This document shows positions 5,978 to 9,929 of a DNA stretch of 9,929 bases, in pieces; position 1 is the stretch's first letter, and every line of letters starts with the position of its first letter. Source of the DNA: Dehalococcoidales bacterium (GTDB lineage: Bacteria > Chloroflexota > Dehalococcoidia > Dehalococcoidales > RBG-16-60-22); contig DAOWCR010000031.1 in the NCBI GenBank assembly GCA_030639445.1, forward strand, positions 1 through 9,929, in the 5' to 3' direction. Made by a program: the position numbers and the translations under genes. Below the pieces are notes generated by a model. The model saw nothing but the letters and a program-made list of their open reading frames with translations. It was not told the origin of the DNA and did not search any database.

Positions 5978-7681
5978 ATGAAATCAACGGAAGTAAAGAC
6001 GCCAAAAGATTTAAGCCAGATGCTGGTTGAGGCGGAAGTAATTACCAAAGAGCAGTTGCAGCACGTTACCGAGTTGCAGCGCAAGAGCGGTGATAAGTTT
6101 GAGCGGGTTCTGCTGCGGCAGCGATTGCTCACGCCACCGCAACTCGCCTTATTCATCAGCCTGCAACTGGGGATTCCCTTTGTCAACCTGAAGAAAGAAG
6201 GGGCTAAAGCGGACGCCGTGAAGTTGATTTCCGAGGCAACGGCCCGGAAATACGGCGTAATCCCCATAGATATCACCGATGGTTCGGTAGTGGTCGCCAT
6301 GGAAGACCCCAGAGACGTCGAGGCTCTGGGGGACCTGGCCGCCATGATGATGAAAAGGATTGAACCGGTAATCAGTACCTCTCAGGATATTCAGGAGACG
6401 ATTGACCTCAACTACCGGGTGGGTGGGGAGATAGAAGAGCAGCTCAGTCAAATCCCGGCCAGTTATCGGAGCAGCGTGGCGGTGAAGGAGACACGGGTTT
6501 CGGCGGAGACCATCGCCCAGGCCCCGGTGGTTCGGGCGATTGACCTGCTTATCAAGCAGGCGGTAAGAGACCGGGCTTCTGACGTTCATATTGAGCCGCA
6601 GGAGGACAGACTGCGTATTCGCTACCGCATTGACGGTATTCTGGGTGATGTGATGACGTTACCTTTGAGTGTCCATCCCGCATTGCTCTCCCGGGTGAAG
6701 GTAATGGCCGGACTGAATATCGCGGAGCGCCGCCGTTCCCAGGACGGTCAAATCACCTTTGACATGGGCGATAGAGAAGTGGATATCCGGGTGGCTACCT
6801 CAAATACGATACAGGGAGAAATGGCGGTGCTGCGTATTCTGGATAAGGCCTTTGCCTTTCTCCCTTTACCCGAAATAGGTTTTCTGCCCGATATTCTGGG
6901 AAGATACAATCAAATGGTGAAGACTCCCTTTGGCATGATATTAATCAGCGGTCCTACCGGTGCCGGTAAGACGACGACCCAGTACGCGACGGTAAATACG
7001 CTGGATGCTATCGGGCGTAAAATTATTACCATTGAGGACCCGGTGGAGTATCACTTTACCAATATCAACCAGATGCAGGTCAACCCGGCCGCCGGAATAA
7101 CTTTTGCTACCGGGCTCAGGTCCTGCATGAGGCTTGACCCGGACGTTATTCTGGTGGGGGAGATACGTGATGCGGAAACATCTCAGATCGGCACCCAGGC
7201 GGCACTTACCGGCCACCTGGTACTTTCCTCGGTTCACGCCAATGATACGGTGAGCACTATCATACGAATGATAGACCTGGGGCTGGAGCCTTTCCTGATT
7301 GCCTCGGCATTAATCGGCATCGTCGCCCAGAGAATGGTGCGCCGTGTCTGCCTCTATTGTTCCCAGTCACGGGAAGTCGCCCCGGATGAGAGGGAGGCTT
7401 ACGAACGGGAGATGAATGAGGAACGGAAGGAATTTATAGTCGGTGAAGGTTGTAATTCTTGCGCGGGCACCGGCTATCTGGGGCGGACCGGAATCTTTGA
7501 GGTTATGCTGATTACCGAAAATATAAGAAGGATGATTGTGATAAGCGCCGGTTCTGACGATATTCGCCGCCAGGCACACCAGGAAGGCATGGTCTCACTG
7601 TGGCATGACGGTATGCTGAAGGTAAAAATGGGCATTACCACCCCTTATGAAGTCATACGCAACGTTTTCTCTATCAGCTAA
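5978..7681 (+). CDS. pilB: type IV pilus / type II secretion assembly ATPase (PilB/GspE)
   Basis: A complete hexameric ATPase that powers pilus or pseudopilus assembly from the cytoplasmic face. With the ATG at 5978 it has 567 residues. The N-terminal region (about 10-145) is an MshEN-like domain with two related helical motifs. The catalytic core starts near APVVRAIDLLIKQAV (182-196) with RASDVHIEP (199-207), followed by Walker A GPTGAGKT (325-332), the Asp box TIEDPVEY (351-358), Walker B DVILVGEIRDAET (389-401) and the His box TGHLVLSSVHAND (411-423). A four-cysteine zinc site (C458, C461, C492, C495) is intact. I prefer this ATG because the G-rich GGGGGGAAGGA lies just upstream; an in-frame TTG at 5948 would add ten atypical residues. 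It is followed nine bases later by pilC. PilB and GspE are close homologues; nearby DivIVA-like and prepilin genes suit either, and PilB is favoured only by general expectation. Confidence 0.95.
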   Translation: MKSTEVKTPKDLSQMLVEAEVITKEQLQHVTELQRKSGDKFERVLLRQRLLTPPQLALFISLQLGIPFVNLKKEGAKADAVKLISEATARKYGVIPIDITDGSVVVAMEDPRDVEALGDLAAMMMKRIEPVISTSQDIQETIDLNYRVGGEIEEQLSQIPASYRSSVAVKETRVSAETIAQAPVVRAIDLLIKQAVRDRASDVHIEPQEDRLRIRYRIDGILGDVMTLPLSVHPALLSRVKVMAGLNIAERRRSQDGQITFDMGDREVDIRVATSNTIQGEMAVLRILDKAFAFLPLPEIGFLPDILGRYNQMVKTPFGMILISGPTGAGKTTTQYATVNTLDAIGRKIITIEDPVEYHFTNINQMQVNPAAGITFATGLRSCMRLDPDVILVGEIRDAETSQIGTQAALTGHLVLSSVHANDTVSTIIRMIDLGLEPFLIASALIGIVAQRMVRRVCLYCSQSREVAPDEREAYEREMNEERKEFIVGEGCNSCAGTGYLGRTGIFEVMLITENIRRMIVISAGSDDIRRQAHQEGMVSLWHDGMLKVKMGITTPYEVIRNVFSIS

Positions 7682-7690
7682 GGAAGTGCT

Positions 7691-8947
7691 ATGGCGAGAA
7701 CTCTTGATACCCCAGAAAAAAAGGGAAAAATTCCGACTTACCGCTATATCGCCTCTAACATTCAGGGCAAGATGGTGAAAGGCACGGTTAAGGCGGCCAG
7801 CGAGATTGCGGCGGAACGCCTTATTCAGGAGAGGGGCCTGGCGCCAGTACAGGTGGAAATCGCGCCTTCAATGTTCAACCTGGAAGAAGCTTTACCTTCT
7901 CTGTTTAAAGTCAAGGCTCGGGATATAATTATTTTCTCCCGTCAGCTGGCGACACTTCTCCGGTCAGGTATTTCACTCCTGCCGGCTCTGGAGATTCTCC
8001 AGGGGCAGGTAGTCAGCAGCCGGGCGTTTAAAAGGACCCTGGGAACTATCGTTAATGATATTCGCTCCGGAATCTCGTTTTCCCTGGCCATTTCCAAACA
8101 CCCCAGGGCTTTCAGTGACATCTACTGCCGGACGGTGGCCGTGGGAGAAGAGACCGGCAGCCTGGAAACCGTGCTGCACCAGATGGCCGATTTCCAGGAA
8201 AAACAGACGGAAATGGCGCAGCGGGTGCGCAAGGCTCTGGCCTATCCCATGATGGTTATGGGTGTCGGCGTGGCCGTGGTGATTCTGCTGATGACGGTAG
8301 TTATGCCGCAGTTGCTGGACATGTTCCTGACCATGGACGTTGAGCTGCCCTTGCCGACGCGGATTCTCATTGCCATCGTCAACTTTCTGAATGCCAACAC
8401 GCTTTATCTCTTAATAGGCGGGGTGGTGCTGGCGGTAACGGTACTGTGGCTGGTGAAGCAGCCCCACGGCCGGTGGCTGCTTGACCGTTTGCGGCTCAGG
8501 ATTCCGCTTATCGGTCCGCCGGCTCTGATGTCCGAGCTGGGCCGTTTTGCCCGGACCGTATCGGTGCTGATAAGTGCCGGGCTGAATTTGCAGGAGATAA
8601 TGGAGATGATACCGGAGTCCACCAGCAACATGAAGTTTCGGAGGGACCTGAAGCAGATTAAGGAGGGGCTTCTTCTGGGGGAGGGGCTATCCGGACCAAT
8701 GTCCCAATTGGGCGTATTTCCCCCGCTTCTCGTCGAGATGGTGGCGGTGGGCGAGGAAAGTAATACCCTTGACTTCACCATGGGAGTCGTCGCCGATTTT
8801 TATGAGACTTCGGCCGAGGAGAGAACGACGGCCCTGGTGGGGATGATAGGTCCCCTCAGCACTATTGGTATCGCTCTCCTGGTGGGCTTCATCGCCATGT
8901 CAGTAATCCTGCCTATGTATACTCTCACCGGCGCCTTTGGCAATTGA
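7691..8947 (+). CDS. pilC: inner-membrane platform protein (PilC/GspF)
   Basis: A complete 418-residue integral membrane protein that forms the platform on which the PilB hexamer works. Two T2SSF repeats are seen: about 80-204, with FSRQLATLLRSGISLLPALE and VAVGEETGSLE, ending in the first membrane helix (about 187-207), and about 282-404, with FARTVSVLISAGLNLQEI and VAVGEESNTLD, ending in the last helix (about 388-410). A middle membrane helix lies at about 238-256. The N-terminal cytoplasmic segment with YRYIASNIQGKMVKGTVKA (17-35) is also typical. The ATG has AAGGAAG five bases upstream, overlapping the pilB stop codon, which suggests translational coupling with pilB. The length is normal for the family and nothing is missing. 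PilC and GspF cannot be separated with certainty from the sequence. Confidence 0.95.
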   Translation: MARTLDTPEKKGKIPTYRYIASNIQGKMVKGTVKAASEIAAERLIQERGLAPVQVEIAPSMFNLEEALPSLFKVKARDIIIFSRQLATLLRSGISLLPALEILQGQVVSSRAFKRTLGTIVNDIRSGISFSLAISKHPRAFSDIYCRTVAVGEETGSLETVLHQMADFQEKQTEMAQRVRKALAYPMMVMGVGVAVVILLMTVVMPQLLDMFLTMDVELPLPTRILIAIVNFLNANTLYLLIGGVVLAVTVLWLVKQPHGRWLLDRLRLRIPLIGPPALMSELGRFARTVSVLISAGLNLQEIMEMIPESTSNMKFRRDLKQIKEGLLLGEGLSGPMSQLGVFPPLLVEMVAVGEESNTLDFTMGVVADFYETSAEERTTALVGMIGPLSTIGIALLVGFIAMSVILPMYTLTGAFGN

Positions 8948-8999
8948 CCGGGAGGTAACTCACCAGAAGCATTAGAATTATTAAAGGTGGAAATGGCAT

Positions 9000-9032
9000 A
9001 TGACCAGCGACGCTAGGTCGGTGATTTCATGA
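9000..9032 (+). CDS. possible 10-codon leader ORF coupled to the first prepilin
   Basis: In the 81-bp gap after pilC an AGGTGG Shine-Dalgarno (8985-8990) is followed nine bases later by ATG at 9000, opening MTSDARSVIS. Its TGA (9030-9032) overlaps the prepilin ATG (9029-9031) as ATGA, a common coupling arrangement. A second start at 8993, in frame with the prepilin, meets TAG at 9014 after seven codons. Such short ORFs arise easily by chance, so this is tentative. Confidence 0.25.
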   Translation: MTSDARSVIS

Positions 9033-9457
9033 GATGGCCGGGTAAAGGGAGAGTCAATTTTTTACGGGCGCAAAGGGGATTTTCGCTGGTGGAAATCCTG
9101 GTAGCGCTGGCTCTTCTGTCCATAATTAGCGTTGCCTTCCTTAGAGGGCTGTTCACCACCTCCCAGGCAGTGGCGGTGAGCCAGGAGAGCGTGGTGGCGG
9201 AAAGTCTGGCCCGGTCACAGGTGGAATCGATTAAAGCGCAGGACTATATCCTGGTAGAGGATTATACCACAGACCAGTATGAGGTGATTAATATCCCCGC
9301 CGACCTGGCGGGGGCGGGCTATTCGGTTGATATAATAAACCCGCCGGTTCGTATCAACTCGGATAATCAATCTTTTGAACTGCAAAGCATAACGGTGGCG
9401 GTCAAGCGTCATGGCGAGGGAATGTTTACCCTCTCGGTCTACAAGACGGAAGAATAA
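9029..9457 (+). CDS. type IV prepilin-like protein (PilV/GspI-like)
   Basis: A complete 142-residue minor pilin or pseudopilin. The class III signal is clear: a 17-residue basic leader ends in RAQRG, and a prepilin peptidase would cut between G17 and F18, leaving mature FSLVEILVALALLSIISVAF with the invariant glutamate at +5 (E22). The hydrophobic helix (about 18-45) continues into an amphipathic stretch, ESLARSQVESIKAQDY (58-73), which is typical of PilV/GspI-type minor pilins; the rest is a small beta-rich domain. The ATG at 9029 is preceded by GGTGA with four-base spacing and may be coupled to a 10-codon leader. No stronger in-frame start exists because TAG lies at 9014. The next prepilin begins four bases after its stop. 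It would be inserted in the membrane and assembled into the pilus; the precise minor-pilin class is uncertain. Confidence 0.88.
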   Translation: MRWPGKGRVNFLRAQRGFSLVEILVALALLSIISVAFLRGLFTTSQAVAVSQESVVAESLARSQVESIKAQDYILVEDYTTDQYEVINIPADLAGAGYSVDIINPPVRINSDNQSFELQSITVAVKRHGEGMFTLSVYKTEE

Positions 9458-9461
9458 GCTG

Positions 9462-9929
9462 ATGAAACTCGGGGAAAAAGGGTTTACCCTGATTGAGATA
9501 GTGGTTGTCCTGGCCATAATGGCCATCATCATGGCGCCGCTTTCGATGTCGGTCATGACCTTACTGACCAATCCCCAGCGGTCCAATGACAAGAACATCG
9601 TCCTGCAGCAGGTGCGGAATGCCGGTGACTGGATATCGCGTGATGTCCAGATGGCGGAAAATGTCACGGCCAGCGGCCCTGACGGTTTCCCTTTATCCCT
9701 GCGCATCCCGGTGGATGCCGATGAGAACAATGATTATCGTATTGAGTATTTATTTGATGATATTGATGATAGTAAACTAAAACGTCAGGTTTATGACTCT
9801 TCAGAGAATTTGATTTCTGAGACTTTGATTGCCGATTACATTGCTACTGACAATACCACGTTTGTGACCGAGAACGTAACCGCCGGCCACCACAAGCTCG
9901 TGGGAAGGGCCGTGCGGGACAGGGGGGCC
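9462..9929 (+). CDS. type IV prepilin-like protein (PilW/GspJ-like), 3' truncated by window end
   Basis: An open frame of 156 codons runs off the right edge without a stop. MKLGEKG is a seven-residue leader; cleavage after G7 would give FTLIEIVVVLAIMAIIMAPL with glutamate at +5 (E12). Residues 48-70 (LQQVRNAGDWISRDVQMAEN onwards) resemble the region after the helix in PilW/GspJ-type minor pilins. An acidic loop, DADENNDYRIEY (85-96), has a D-x-D-x-N-x-D pattern that could bind calcium, as some pseudopilins do. The gene starts four bases after the previous prepilin stop, with GGAAGAA as a modest ribosome binding site. Codons around 9721-9840 are unusually AT-rich for this window. The prepilin identity is secure from the signal; the subclass is tentative, and the C-terminus is not seen. 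Confidence 0.85.
   Translation, partial: MKLGEKGFTLIEIVVVLAIMAIIMAPLSMSVMTLLTNPQRSNDKNIVLQQVRNAGDWISRDVQMAENVTASGPDGFPLSLRIPVDADENNDYRIEYLFDDIDDSKLKRQVYDSSENLISETLIADYIATDNTTFVTENVTAGHHKLVGRAVRDRGA

Overview
The window looks like a chromosomal segment of an anaerobic-type bacterium, most plausibly a member of the Chloroflexota (class Dehalococcoidia or a relative). This is inferred from the style of the encoded proteins: a DivIVA-like protein next to a pilB/pilC pilus locus, an ACT-domain homoserine dehydrogenase followed by threonine synthase, a membrane-anchored double-parvulin protein, and G/C-strand-skewed intergenic repeats. There is no rRNA or other decisive marker, so the placement is tentative. 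Base composition is moderately GC-rich and fairly even, apart from one AT-rich patch near the right edge.

Left part, all on the minus strand. A complete folE (GTP cyclohydrolase I) occupies 6-575 with a strong ribosome binding site and a possible promoter. Upstream of it lies a 491-bp gene-free stretch (576-1066). This holds a 20-bp perfect palindrome (711-730) and a MITE-like non-autonomous repeat (about 731-1016) with imperfect terminal inverted repeats, subterminal hairpins and three imperfect 38-bp tandem copies. Next comes a tight three-gene operon, read right to left: a membrane-anchored parvulin-type peptidyl-prolyl isomerase (3464-4738), homoserine dehydrogenase (2142-3443) and threonine synthase (1067-2125), separated by only 20 and 16 bp. 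Homoserine kinase, the step between the last two enzymes, is not encoded here.

Middle. A 282-bp divergent intergenic region (4739-5020) carries back-to-back sigma70-type promoters. TTGAAA-17-TATAAA drives the isomerase/threonine operon leftwards, and TTGACA-17-TATCAT drives the pilus operon rightwards.

Right part, all on the plus strand. A type IV pilus / type II secretion-like operon begins with an uncharacterised 289-residue protein. It has a DivIVA-like N-terminus, a coiled coil, an acidic linker and a small C-terminal module of predicted beta-alpha-beta-beta-alpha-beta layout. It is followed by the assembly ATPase PilB/GspE, the inner-membrane platform PilC/GspF, and two class III-signal prepilins, the second cut by the window end. 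The first prepilin is preceded by a possible 10-codon leader ORF that overlaps it by ATGA. The most novel item is the DivIVA-like protein placed as first gene of the pilus operon, where it could act as a localisation or adaptor factor for the pilus machine.
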